Positions 33,257-40,912 of a DNA stretch of 64,000 nt are shown here, one piece after another. Made by a program: the position numbers and the translations under genes. Within the stretch, counting starts at the first letter, position 1, and every line of letters starts with the position of its first letter. Under the pieces are notes generated by a model that ran no database searches, was not told where the DNA came from, and saw nothing but the letters and a program-made list of their open reading frames with translations. Origin of the DNA: Promicromonospora iranensis. Its GTDB lineage: Bacteria; Actinomycetota; Actinomycetes; Actinomycetales; Cellulomonadaceae. Location: assembly GCF_028994805.1 (NCBI RefSeq), contig NZ_JAJQQP010000007.1, positions 81,468 through 145,467 of the forward strand, given 5' to 3'.

Positions 33257-34771
33257 TCAGTCGCCGGAACGGCCGTGGACGACACCCGTGCTGAATCCGA
33301 CGGATCCGGCCGGCGCAGCGCCTACCGGGACGGCGTCGGCCGGCGCCGTGCCGATCGAGACCTGCTGCGGCCCTGCCGACGTGCCGCAGCACGAGCCCTG
33401 CCCGGCCGCGGCGAGCTCCTCGGGCGAGACGATGCCGTTGGCGTCGGCGGCCATCGCGAGGTCGGACGAGCAGACGCCGGTCTCCGGCAGGTCCAGCTCG
33501 ACGGCGTCGGCCGCCGCGCGGTCGCCCGCCAGCGCCGCGGCGATGGAGCGGACCTGCTCGTAGCCGGTGGCGAGGAGGAAGGTCGGCGCCCGGCCGTACG
33601 ACTTCATGCCGACCAGGTAGAACCCGGCGTCCGGGTGGACCAGCTGGGCCTCGCCGTGCGCGGGGACCGTGCCGCACGAGTGGAAGTTCGGGTCGATGAG
33701 CGACGCGATCTGGCGCGGCGCCTCCACCACGGGGTCGAGGTCGAGGCGGACCTCGCGCAGCATCGCCAGGCCCGGGCGGAAGCCGGTGGCCGCGGCGATG
33801 GAGTGCACCGTCAGGTCGAGGGCGCCGTCGTCGCCGTCGCGGCGCGCGGAGCCGAGCACCCGCACGGTGTCGCCCGCACCGTCGGCGGAAGTCTCCAGGC
33901 GGTCGATCGCCACGCGGGTGAGCAGCTCCACCCGACCGGCCTCCACCGCGTCGCGCAGGCGCGTGCCGAGCAGCCCCCGGGCCGGCAGCTCGTCGCCGGT
34001 CCCGCCGCCGTACAGGCGGCGCGGCGAACCGCCGCGGATGGCCCAGGTGATCCGGGTGCCGGGCGCCTGCTCGGCGAGCTCGACGAGGCTCAGCAGGGTG
34101 TTGGCCGCCGAGTGCCCCATGCCGACCACGAGGGTGTGCCGGCCGGCGAACCGTTCGCGGTCGCGGCCGAGCACGTCCGGCAGCCCACCTGCGAGGTACC
34201 TCGCCGCATCGGGCTCGCCCAGCGTCGGCAGGCCGGACGTCCCCAGCGGGTTCGGCTGGTCGAACGTGCCGGACGCGTCGAGCACCGCCTGTGCCCGGAT
34301 CTCCTCGACGCCGGTGGTACCACCGTCGATCCGGACCAGGTACGGAAGGCGCTCGCGCCCGAGCGAGCGGGAGCGGTCGGCGCCGTCCTTCGTGACGGCG
34401 AGCACGCGCGTCCCGTAGCGGATCTGAGCGCCCGCACGCTCGACGAGCGCCCCGGCCAGCGGTGCGAGGTACTGCTCCACGAGCTCGGCGCCCGTGGGCA
34501 GCGCGTCCGGCTCGGGCTCGGTCCACCCCGGCGTCGTGCCGCTGCCCGCGCTCGGCACGGAGGTGAGCAGCCGGCGGGCGGCGGCGTCGACGTCGTACCG
34601 CCACGGCGAGAAGAGGCGCACGTGGCCCCACCGCCCGACGGCGGCACCGGGGCCGCCCCCGGCCTCCAGCACCAGGGGTTCGAGCCCACGCTCGGCGAGG
34701 TGCGCTGCGGCCGCCAGGCCCACCGGGCCGGCGCCGATCACGACGACCGGCAGGTTCTGCGCTGTAGTCAT
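33257..34771 (-). CDS. ArsO-type flavoprotein monooxygenase
   Basis: The product is about 504 residues. An N-terminal FAD motif (VVVIGAGPVGLAAAAHLAERGLEP) is followed by WGHVRLFSPWRYDVD. An NADPH-binding motif, LVVGMGHSAANTLLSL, is near residue 215, and conserved blocks near 380-420 (HSCGTVPAHGEA, VGMKSYGRAPTFLLATGYEQVRS) match the flavoprotein family of ars operons (ArsO). The last 45 residues are Ala/Pro-rich with a Cys pair (GSCCGTS) that could bind metal. The precise arsenic chemistry is not established for this group. Start alternatives are the ATGs at 34771 and 34783. It is divergent from arsR. Confidence 0.82.
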   Translation of the reverse strand: MTTAQNLPVVVIGAGPVGLAAAAHLAERGLEPLVLEAGGGPGAAVGRWGHVRLFSPWRYDVDAAARRLLTSVPSAGSGTTPGWTEPEPDALPTGAELVEQYLAPLAGALVERAGAQIRYGTRVLAVTKDGADRSRSLGRERLPYLVRIDGGTTGVEEIRAQAVLDASGTFDQPNPLGTSGLPTLGEPDAARYLAGGLPDVLGRDRERFAGRHTLVVGMGHSAANTLLSLVELAEQAPGTRITWAIRGGSPRRLYGGGTGDELPARGLLGTRLRDAVEAGRVELLTRVAIDRLETSADGAGDTVRVLGSARRDGDDGALDLTVHSIAAATGFRPGLAMLREVRLDLDPVVEAPRQIASLIDPNFHSCGTVPAHGEAQLVHPDAGFYLVGMKSYGRAPTFLLATGYEQVRSIAAALAGDRAAADAVELDLPETGVCSSDLAMAADANGIVSPEELAAAGQGSCCGTSAGPQQVSIGTAPADAVPVGAAPAGSVGFSTGVVHGRSGD

Positions 34772-34814
34772 TCCCGTCACCATCTTCTCTGTCAGCTCTG
34801 GTCAGATCGAAGAG

Positions 34815-34858
34815 TCTCGATGCGTTGCTGGAGTGAACATATCCAGAAACTTCGATGC
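34815..34858. promoter_or_regulatory. Repeats in the arsO-like/arsR divergent region
   Basis: TCGATGCGT occurs twice as a direct repeat (beginning near 34816 and 34851), with an inverted CTGGA/TCCAG pair between them. The region is AT-richer than its surroundings (GAACATATCC). It probably holds the ArsR operator and both promoters. Confidence 0.4.
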
Positions 34859-34874
34859 GTGGCAAGATGGGGGC

Positions 34875-35240
34875 ATGACGACGATCGCACTCGAGCTCGC
34901 GCCTGCCGCTCCGACGTCCGGCCCGTGCTGCGCGCCGCTCGTGCGCGAGGCGACCGACCCGGCGGCCGCCGCCGACCTCGCCCGCTCCTTCAAGGCGCTC
35001 GGTGATCCCACGCGCGTGCGGCTGCTCTCGATCGTCGCCGCGCACGACGGCGGTGAGGCCTGCGTGTGCGACCTCACCGAGCCCGTGGGGCTGAGCCAGC
35101 CCACCGTGAGCCATCACCTGAAGATCCTGGTCGACGCCGGTCTGCTCGCCCGGGAGCAGCGCGGCAAGTGGGCCTACTACTCGGTGGTGCCGGGTTCGCT
35201 CGACCGGCTCGGTGCGCTGCTCAGCGAAGCAGCGAGGTAG
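34875..35240 (+). CDS. arsR: ArsR-family arsenite-sensing repressor
   Basis: This 121-residue winged-helix protein has KALGDPTRVRLL and SQPTVSHHLKILVDAGLL. Possible arsenite ligands are Cys18-Cys19 (GPCCAPL) and Cys63/Cys65 (EACVCDL), the arrangement known from actinobacterial ArsR proteins in which an N-terminal Cys pair and a Cys of the HTH region bind As(III). The ATG has a GGGGG site. It is divergent from the ArsO-like gene and 48 bp upstream of the winged-helix/ArsC fusion, likely co-transcribed. Its last codons are formed by a fragment related to the dispersed palindromic repeat. Confidence 0.92.
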   Translation: MTTIALELAPAAPTSGPCCAPLVREATDPAAAADLARSFKALGDPTRVRLLSIVAAHDGGEACVCDLTEPVGLSQPTVSHHLKILVDAGLLAREQRGKWAYYSVVPGSLDRLGALLSEAAR

Positions 35241-35288
35241 CCTCGCTCCTGGCGCTCGGCCACCCCGCCGTCGGCCAAGGAGACCCCC

Positions 35289-36431
35289 ATGACCCCGGAC
35301 GAGCTGCGCTCCGCGCAGAAACTGGCGATGGCCAACCCTGAGCGGTTGCGCCTGCTGGCTCGTATGCTCACGCACCCCGCCGGCCGGGCGACCGCGGCGG
35401 ACCTCGTGCGGTTCCCGGCGCCCGACGAGCTGCCGCGAGGCGCCGAGGCACTCGACGTCGCGGAGGCGGAGCAGGAGCTCGACGCGCTGGCCGCGGTGGG
35501 CCTGGTCGCCGTCGTCGGACCGGCGCCGGCGAACGGGCCCGTGCCCGACGGGCCGGTCGACGGGCCCGGCCGCCCGCCCGCGCCGCTGTACCGGGTGTCC
35601 GCGCGGGGTATCTCGCGGTTCGGCGCGGCAGCCCTGGCGGCGCCCCGGCACCCGGGCGACGCAGCACTCGACGTGCACGACCACGAGGTGCTCCTCGCCC
35701 GGCTGACCGAGTCCCTCTCCGCCGAGTTCGCCGCGAACGCGGGTGCGGAGACGGTGGATCGGCTCGTGCGCGAGTGCTATTCGTCGCTGAGCGAGCAGAT
35801 CGGGCACTTCCAGCACCTGCCCGCCCTGACCGCGTGGCTCGCCACCGACCGCCTCGCCGCCATGACCGAGGTGACGCACGGCTCACCGCGGGACGTGCTG
35901 TTCGTCTGCGTCCACAACACCGGCCGGTCCCAGATCGCGGCTGCGGTCACCCGACGGCTGGCCGGCGACCGGATCCGCGTGCGCACCGCCGGCACACGTC
36001 CGGTGACCGAGCCCAGCGCGATGACGGAGACGGTCCTGGCGCGCCGCGGCCTCGACGGACTCATCGAGTTCCCGCGGGAGCTCACCGACGACATCGTGCG
36101 CGCGTCCGGTGTGATCGTGACCATGGGCTGCGGCGACTCCTGCCCCGTCTACCCGGGACGGCGCTACCTCGACTGGCCGCTCGACGACCCCGCGGGCCGG
36201 CCGATCGAGGAGGTCGAGCGGATAGTCGACGACATCACCGCCCGGGTCCGGACGCTCCTCGCGGAGATCGACGCCGCTGCCGAATCGGTGCAGGGCGACG
36301 CCGCCGATGCGGACCCGGCGGGCGACCGACGTGCCTCGGCGCCCCGCGGCCAGTCGCCGCAGGCGGCGCGGAGCGAGTGGCCCACGGTCGCGTCGGCTCT
36401 CGACGCGAAGGGTCAGCGGAAGGCGCGATAG
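35289..36431 (+). CDS. Winged-helix/ArsC fusion arsenate reductase
   Basis: The product is 380 residues. Residues about 1-115 look like a winged helix (MTPDELRSAQKLAMANPERLRLLARML, then PLYRVSARGISRFG). A three-helix region covers about 130-195 (LTESLSAEFAANAG, VRECYSSLSEQ). A mycothiol-type arsenate reductase is at about 201-330 with Cys207 in FVCVHNTGRSQ and TMGCGDSCPVYPG. A basic, Pro/Ala-rich tail ends the protein. The winged helix lacks Cys and may be a specificity or regulatory module. It is the third ArsC domain in 7 kb and is transcribed after arsR. Confidence 0.85.
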   Translation: MTPDELRSAQKLAMANPERLRLLARMLTHPAGRATAADLVRFPAPDELPRGAEALDVAEAEQELDALAAVGLVAVVGPAPANGPVPDGPVDGPGRPPAPLYRVSARGISRFGAAALAAPRHPGDAALDVHDHEVLLARLTESLSAEFAANAGAETVDRLVRECYSSLSEQIGHFQHLPALTAWLATDRLAAMTEVTHGSPRDVLFVCVHNTGRSQIAAAVTRRLAGDRIRVRTAGTRPVTEPSAMTETVLARRGLDGLIEFPRELTDDIVRASGVIVTMGCGDSCPVYPGRRYLDWPLDDPAGRPIEEVERIVDDITARVRTLLAEIDAAAESVQGDAADADPAGDRRASAPRGQSPQAARSEWPTVASALDAKGQRKAR

Positions 36432-36489
36432 CCGGTCGGCTCGACGTCGGAACCCCACGTCTCGAGCGCGCCCAACCTATTCACAGGCC

Positions 36490-36511
36490 TGTGCACAAAG
36501 CCTGTGGATAA
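36490..36511 (-). other. Two DnaA-box-like nonamers
   Basis: On the minus strand these are TTGTGCACA (36490-36498, one mismatch to the actinobacterial TTGTCCACA) and TTATCCACA (36503-36511, a perfect classical DnaA box). They lie in the 224-bp gap after the winged-helix/ArsC gene. Two boxes are too few for an origin. Confidence 0.4.
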
Positions 36512-36655
36512 CTACGGCGGACGGTCCGCGCGACGTCGTCGCAGGTGGCTTCCGTGGGCGGCGGCGTCGCTGGGCCGTGCAGTGGGGAGTGTCAGTGGCT
36601 CGGTGCACAGTGGTGACACGAGCATTCTTGAGACGACCTCTTGAAGGGCTGAGTC

Positions 36656-37408
36656 ATGACCGAACCAACTTCCGCCGACCCCGCGGCCGCCCGGCCCGCT
36701 TCGGACGGGATCGGCACCCTGGACACCGTGGTCCTGGACGTCCCCGACCTCACGGTCGAGGCGAACTTCTGGAAGGCACTGCTGGACGGCACGGTGTCGA
36801 AGGCGGACGACGACTGGATCACCGTCGTCACCCCTGACCGGTGGGGCGTCGCGTTCCAGCTGGCGCCCGACCACGTGCCGCCGCAATGGCCGGGGCAGGA
36901 GCACCCGCAGCAGGCACACCTCGACCTCTACGTCCCCGACCTGGCGGCCGGGAGCGCCCGTGCGGTGGAGCTCGGGGCCACCGTGCTTCGGGAGGGCGAG
37001 CAGTGGATCACTCTCGCCGACCCGGCAGGGCACCCCTTCGACGTGTGCCTCAAGGAGGACGCGGACGGCGTCACTGTCATGGGCGCCACCTTCGACTGCC
37101 CTGATGCGTCGGCGCTGGCCCAGTTCTGGTCCGGTGTCGTGGGCGAGCCGGTCACCTACGACGCCGACGGTGTCGCCATGCTCGGTGGGCCCAAGCCGCT
37201 GCTCTTCCAGTCCGTGGAGGGGTACAACGCGCCGCGGTGGCCCGATCCCGCGTACCCGCAGCAGCTCCATCTCGACATCGAGGTACCCGACCTCGACGCC
37301 GGCGAGGCGGCGGTCCTGGCCCTGGGTGCGACGCGCCTTCCGGGCCAGGACGAAGGTTTCCGGGTGTTCGCCGATCCGGCGGGTCACCCGTTCTGCCTGG
37401 TGCGCTGA
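36656..37408 (+). CDS. Two-domain VOC (glyoxalase-like) protein
   Basis: This 250-residue protein is made of two VOC/glyoxalase-fold halves (about 20-130 and 135-250). Each ends in the same kind of motif (LADPAGHPFDVCL and FADPAGHPFCLVR) and carries a HLDLYV/HLDIEV metal-ligand-type strand. The Glyoxalase_6 group is common in actinobacteria, and its members range from metalloenzymes to antibiotic-binding proteins, so no substrate can be assigned. The ribosome binding site is AAGGG eight bases before the ATG. It ends one base before the convergent kinase-like gene. Confidence 0.85.
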   Translation: MTEPTSADPAAARPASDGIGTLDTVVLDVPDLTVEANFWKALLDGTVSKADDDWITVVTPDRWGVAFQLAPDHVPPQWPGQEHPQQAHLDLYVPDLAAGSARAVELGATVLREGEQWITLADPAGHPFDVCLKEDADGVTVMGATFDCPDASALAQFWSGVVGEPVTYDADGVAMLGGPKPLLFQSVEGYNAPRWPDPAYPQQLHLDIEVPDLDAGEAAVLALGATRLPGQDEGFRVFADPAGHPFCLVR

Positions 37409-37409
37409 C

Positions 37410-38087
37410 TCAGTCGTGCACGAGGGCCGGGTGGTCCGGGTGGTCGACCCGGACCACCAGGTCCGGCCTGCCCTCGATCTCCTCGGCGTAGCGCTCGTAG
37501 GCGGGTACCGTCCAGGCGGTGTCGGGCGATGTCCGACGCCGGAGCGTCGCGGCCTTGAGCGAGAGATGCACGACGAGGTCGACGTCGAGCCCTCGACCGA
37601 CGGCGAGCGCCCCGTCGAGCACGAGGACGGTCCCGGGCGCCACGGGCGCGTAACCGACCCGGGTGGCGCGGTCCGTGTCCGGGTCGCGCAGGCTGGGCAG
37701 GTACTCCCGTCGGTCGACGGCGCGGGTCAGCACCTCACGGTTCAGCGCGCCGACGTCGATCCAGCCGTCGAGCAGGCTGTCCGGGTCCTCACGTCCTCGT
37801 TCGAGGCGCAAGGAACGAGGGCGGAGAAAGTCCCTGACACCGACCCGGCCCGTGGGGCGGCCGGCGGCCTCGAGCGGCGCGACCAGCGCATCGGCCAGCA
37901 GCTCGGGGTGCGTCGACGGGTGACCGTCCACGAGCAGACGGAGCGCCGGGCCAGGTTCCCGTCGGCCCGACGGGCCGTCGACCCGCTCTGCCGACACCTC
38001 GGCCGGACCTGCCGTGTGGGCAAGGACGAGATCAGTGATCCGCTCGACGAGCAGCACCTCGCTGACCGGTTCTACGCGTGTGCTCAT
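37410..38087 (-). CDS. Uridine-kinase-like protein without a P-loop
   Basis: The 225-residue protein follows the uridine kinase layout seen in actinobacteria: VDFLRPRSLRLERGRED-like sequence (here VRDFLRPRSLRLERGREDP), SLLDGWIDVGALNREVL, and VLVLDGALAVGRGLDVDLVVHL. The usual Walker A motif GxxGxGKS/T is replaced by DGHPSTHPELLADAL, so normal ATP binding is unlikely. It may be a pseudokinase or use another phosphate-binding mode. It is probably monocistronic; the ribosome binding site is weak. Confidence 0.7.
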   Translation of the reverse strand: MSTRVEPVSEVLLVERITDLVLAHTAGPAEVSAERVDGPSGRREPGPALRLLVDGHPSTHPELLADALVAPLEAAGRPTGRVGVRDFLRPRSLRLERGREDPDSLLDGWIDVGALNREVLTRAVDRREYLPSLRDPDTDRATRVGYAPVAPGTVLVLDGALAVGRGLDVDLVVHLSLKAATLRRRTSPDTAWTVPAYERYAEEIEGRPDLVVRVDHPDHPALVHD

Positions 38088-38203
38088 CGTGGAACGACTC
38101 TACGGCGTGCGCACGACGCAGCGGCCGGTGGTCCGACCGGTCCGAGGCCCGACCGGCTCAGGTGAGATGAGCGAGCCCGACCACAGGGCACGCTGTCGCC
38201 CCC

Positions 38204-38212
38204 TTGTCCACA
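38204..38212 (+). other. Perfect actinobacterial DnaA-box nonamer
   Basis: TTGTCCACA lies in the 222-bp gap between the kinase-like gene and the next rightward gene. A single box; its role, if any, is unknown. Confidence 0.35.
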
Positions 38213-38309
38213 GATCATCGAGGACCGGCTCCTCTCTGCGCCAGACCGGTCGAGGATCGTGCCGAGACAGGTGCGAAGCACCGACACGAGCAGTCCGGCA
38301 GGGGGACAC

Positions 38310-38990
38310 ATGGCAGGAGCGCACGAGGTCCAGGGAGCACGGGTCGTCGATCTGAGCGCACACCGACAGGCCCGCGACCGGCGCCAGACGCTCGAGCCGG
38401 CCACCACCCGGGAGGACTCACCCGGCTGGCTGCTGCGCTCGCCCGCCTACCGAGTCGTGGACAACCTCGTGCCCTGGGCGGGGCTTGCCGACGGCGGCAG
38501 CTTCGCCGCGCTGCTGGGTGACCCGATCGACGCCTACCTGATCCGCACGACGTTCCCCGCCGCGGCCCTGGCACGTAGCTTCTGCGGCGGGCCGACCCTC
38601 GAACAGGTCACGCTCGCCGTCATGCAGGATCCGCGACGGGTCAAGGCGCGCGTGTGGGTCGGCGGCTACGGGACACCGGGCGAGGGCGTCAGCGTCGCCG
38701 CGGTCTACGTGCGGTTCGAGGGCGATCCCGGAGACGCCGACGCCCGAGCCGGTCGGCATCCCGCGCTCTGGGCGTGGCTGGCCGACCGGCTCGGGCAGGA
38801 CGGCGCCGGACCCTCCTGGCCGGAGCCCGACGAGATCGCACCGGACCGGACGGACGTGCGCGAGACCGGCAGCTGGTGGCGGCTGCGCTGGGGCCCGTCC
38901 CGTACGCCGCACGTCCGGGGGTCACGCGTCCCGCCGCCGCACGCCGTGCCGCGGGCGTCCGGCGCTAGCGGTCCGCGCGCCGGGAGCTGA
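38310..38990 (+). CDS. Hypothetical 226-residue protein
   Basis: I do not recognise this protein. It is predicted soluble, with no signal peptide or transmembrane helix. The central part (about 40-130) has ordered-looking sequence (WLLRSPAYRVVDNLVPWAGLADGGSFAALL-type helices, ARVWVGGYG, VAAVYVRFEG); the C-terminal 60 residues are Pro/Arg-rich and probably disordered. I chose the ATG at 38310 because GGGGG lies just upstream. An earlier ATG-type start at 38259 has no such site. It overlaps the convergent CoA-binding gene by 26 bases. Confidence 0.6.
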   Translation: MAGAHEVQGARVVDLSAHRQARDRRQTLEPATTREDSPGWLLRSPAYRVVDNLVPWAGLADGGSFAALLGDPIDAYLIRTTFPAAALARSFCGGPTLEQVTLAVMQDPRRVKARVWVGGYGTPGEGVSVAAVYVRFEGDPGDADARAGRHPALWAWLADRLGQDGAGPSWPEPDEIAPDRTDVRETGSWWRLRWGPSRTPHVRGSRVPPPHAVPRASGASGPRAGS

Positions 38991-39447
38991 TCACGCCGGT
39001 GTCGAATCCCGCCAGGTGGAGCCCACCGTGGAATCTCGCGTGCTCGATCTTGAGGCACCGGTCCATCACCACGTCCAGGCCGGCGGCGTCGGCCCTGCGC
39101 GCCACGTCCTCGTGCCAGGAGCCGAGCTGCAGCCAGAGCGTCCTGGCACCGACCGCCAGCGTCTCGTCCAGCACGCTCGGCAGGTCGTCGTGCCGCCGGA
39201 AGACGTCGACCAGGTCGGGCACGACCGGCAGGTCCGCCAGGCTCGGGTACACGGGGTGGCCCAGGATCTCGGTCGCCCGCGGGTTCACGAAATACACGTC
39301 GTACGGGGAGGAGGAGAGCAGGTAGGTCGCCACGAAGTAGCTCGCTCGCGCCGGGTTCGCCGACGCTCCGACCATGGCCACCGAGGTGGTCGAGCGCAGG
39401 ATCCGCAGTCGCTCCTGGGCGCTCGGGCCCTGCCAGGTCTCGCTCAT
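38965..39447 (-). CDS. CoA-binding domain protein (YccU-like)
   Basis: This 160-residue protein has a Rossmann-type CoA_binding_2 fold: VAMVGASANPARASYFVATYL at the N-terminus, then YFVNPRATEILGHPVYPSLADLP, LVDVFRR and LWLQLGSWHEDVARRADAAGLDVVMDRCLKIEH. The role of such proteins is unknown. The ATG overlaps the metY stop by four bases. A CoA-binding partner directly after MetY is frequent in actinobacteria, suggesting a link to sulfur amino acid synthesis. Confidence 0.85.
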   Translation of the reverse strand: MSETWQGPSAQERLRILRSTTSVAMVGASANPARASYFVATYLLSSSPYDVYFVNPRATEILGHPVYPSLADLPVVPDLVDVFRRHDDLPSVLDETLAVGARTLWLQLGSWHEDVARRADAAGLDVVMDRCLKIEHARFHGGLHLAGFDTGVISSRRADR

Positions 39448-40766
39448 CGGTTCGCTCCCGTCGCCTTGGTCAGAGCCTGGTCGAGGTCCCAGAGGATGTC
39501 CTCGACGTCCTCCAGGCCCACAGAGATGCGGACGAGGTCCTCCGGGACACCGGCCGCCTCGAGCTGCTCGTCCGACAGCTGCTGGTGCGTGGTCGACGCC
39601 GGGTGGATCACCAGGGTCCGCGAGTCCCCGACGTTCGCCAGGTGCGACGCGAGCTGCAGCGACTCGATGAACAGCCGTCCGGCGTCGCGGCCGTCGAGGG
39701 GCGCGTCGTCGTCCGCCGCGAGCTGGAGGCCGAACGCGAACACCGAGCCCGGCCCGAGCGGCAGGTACTTGCGCGCCCGTTCGTGGTGCGGGTGCGACGG
39801 CAGGCCGGCCCAGAGCACGTACGAGACGCGCGGGTCCGCGTCGAGCCACTCGGCCACGGCACGGGCGTTCGCGAGGTGTGCATCCAGGCGGTGCGGAAGA
39901 GTCTCGATGCCCTGCAGCAGCTGGAACGCCGACTGCGCCGAGAGCGCGGGACCGATGTCGCGCAGCTGCTCGGACCGCAGCTTGGTGAGGAACCCGTACT
40001 CGCCGAAGTTCGCCCACCACTGCACGTTCCCGTAGGACGGGACGGGCTCGGTCATCTGCGGGAACTTGCCGTTGCCCCAGTCGAACCTGCCGGACTCCAC
40101 GACCACACCACCGAGCGTGGTGCCATGACCGCCGAGGAACTTCGTGACGGAGTGGATCACGAGGTCGGCGCCGTGCTCGATCGGGCGCACGAGGTACGGC
40201 GTCGCGAGCGTCGCGTCCACGACCAGCGGGATGCCCGCGGCGTGGGCCACCTCCGCGAGCCCTTCGAGATCGGCGATCTCGCCCGACGGGTTCGCCACCA
40301 CCTCGGTGTACAGCACCTTGGTCTCGGGCGTGATCGCTGCCGCGTAGTCCGCGGGGTCGGTGCCGGGTACGAAGGTCGTCTCGACGCCGAAGCGGCGCAG
40401 CGTCACGTCGAGCTGCGTCACGGTCCCGCCGTAGAGCTGGGCCGACGCGACCACGTGGTCCCCGGACCCGACGAGCGCGGCGAACGTGATGAACTCGGCC
40501 GACATCCCGGACGCCGTCGCGACGGCGCCGATGCCGCCCTCCAGCGACGCGATCCGCTCCTCGAGCGCGGCGACCGTCGGGTTGCCGATGCGCGAGTAGA
40601 TGTTGCCGTACTTCTGCAGCGCGAAAAGGTTCGCGGCGTCGTCGGTGTCCTGGAACACGAACGACGTGGTCTGGTAGATCGGCACCGCCCGTGCCCCGGT
40701 CGCCGCGTCGGGGATGCCCCCGGCGTGGAGGGCCCGCGTGCGAAACCCGAAGGTGTGCTCGGTCAT
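39444..40766 (-). CDS. metY: O-acetylhomoserine sulfhydrylase (aminocarboxypropyltransferase)
   Basis: This 440-residue PLP enzyme belongs to the Cys/Met metabolism family. PLP Lys209 lies in [16 protein letters not shown], with [22 protein letters not shown] and ALATASGM-like ([12 protein letters not shown]) blocks near residues 58-92. It converts O-acetyl-homoserine and sulfide to homocysteine. The length is typical. The ribosome binding site is GGAAGG and a -10-like TATCAT lies about 55 bp upstream. It is translationally coupled to the CoA-binding gene. Confidence 0.92.
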   Translation of the reverse strand: MTEHTFGFRTRALHAGGIPDAATGARAVPIYQTTSFVFQDTDDAANLFALQKYGNIYSRIGNPTVAALEERIASLEGGIGAVATASGMSAEFITFAALVGSGDHVVASAQLYGGTVTQLDVTLRRFGVETTFVPGTDPADYAAAITPETKVLYTEVVANPSGEIADLEGLAEVAHAAGIPLVVDATLATPYLVRPIEHGADLVIHSVTKFLGGHGTTLGGVVVESGRFDWGNGKFPQMTEPVPSYGNVQWWANFGEYGFLTKLRSEQLRDIGPALSAQSAFQLLQGIETLPHRLDAHLANARAVAEWLDADPRVSYVLWAGLPSHPHHERARKYLPLGPGSVFAFGLQLAADDDAPLDGRDAGRLFIESLQLASHLANVGDSRTLVIHPASTTHQQLSDEQLEAAGVPEDLVRISVGLEDVEDILWDLDQALTKATGANR

Positions 40767-40820
40767 CGTCCTGCCTTCCGTTCTGGCTTGCCGCGCCCGA
40801 CCGTTTCATGATGCGAGACC

Positions 40821-40826
40821 ATGATA
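40821..40826 (-). promoter_or_regulatory. Putative -10 element of metY
   Basis: On the minus strand the hexamer is TATCAT, about 55 bp upstream of the metY ATG. The surroundings contain two ATCATG repeats that could be regulator sites. No convincing -35 was found. Confidence 0.35.
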
Positions 40827-40873
40827 TGGATGGGTTCGACCACGCACTCACCCGCTGCCCTGAGCGATTTCCG

Positions 40874-40912
40874 ATGACGCGTCTCAGAGCGCCCGAGTAC
40901 GTTGAACCGGTG
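40874..40912 (+). promoter_or_regulatory. Putative promoter of leaderless tricorn-like gene
   Basis: ATGACG (40874-40879), an 18-bp spacer and TACGTT (40898-40903) are followed six bases later by the GTG start at 40910. No ribosome binding site is present, so transcription would begin at or next to the start codon. Confidence 0.5.

Noticed and set aside
36490-36511. Replication origin
   Set aside because: Only two DnaA-like boxes, no AT-rich unwinding stretch and no dnaA/dnaN/parAB genes nearby.
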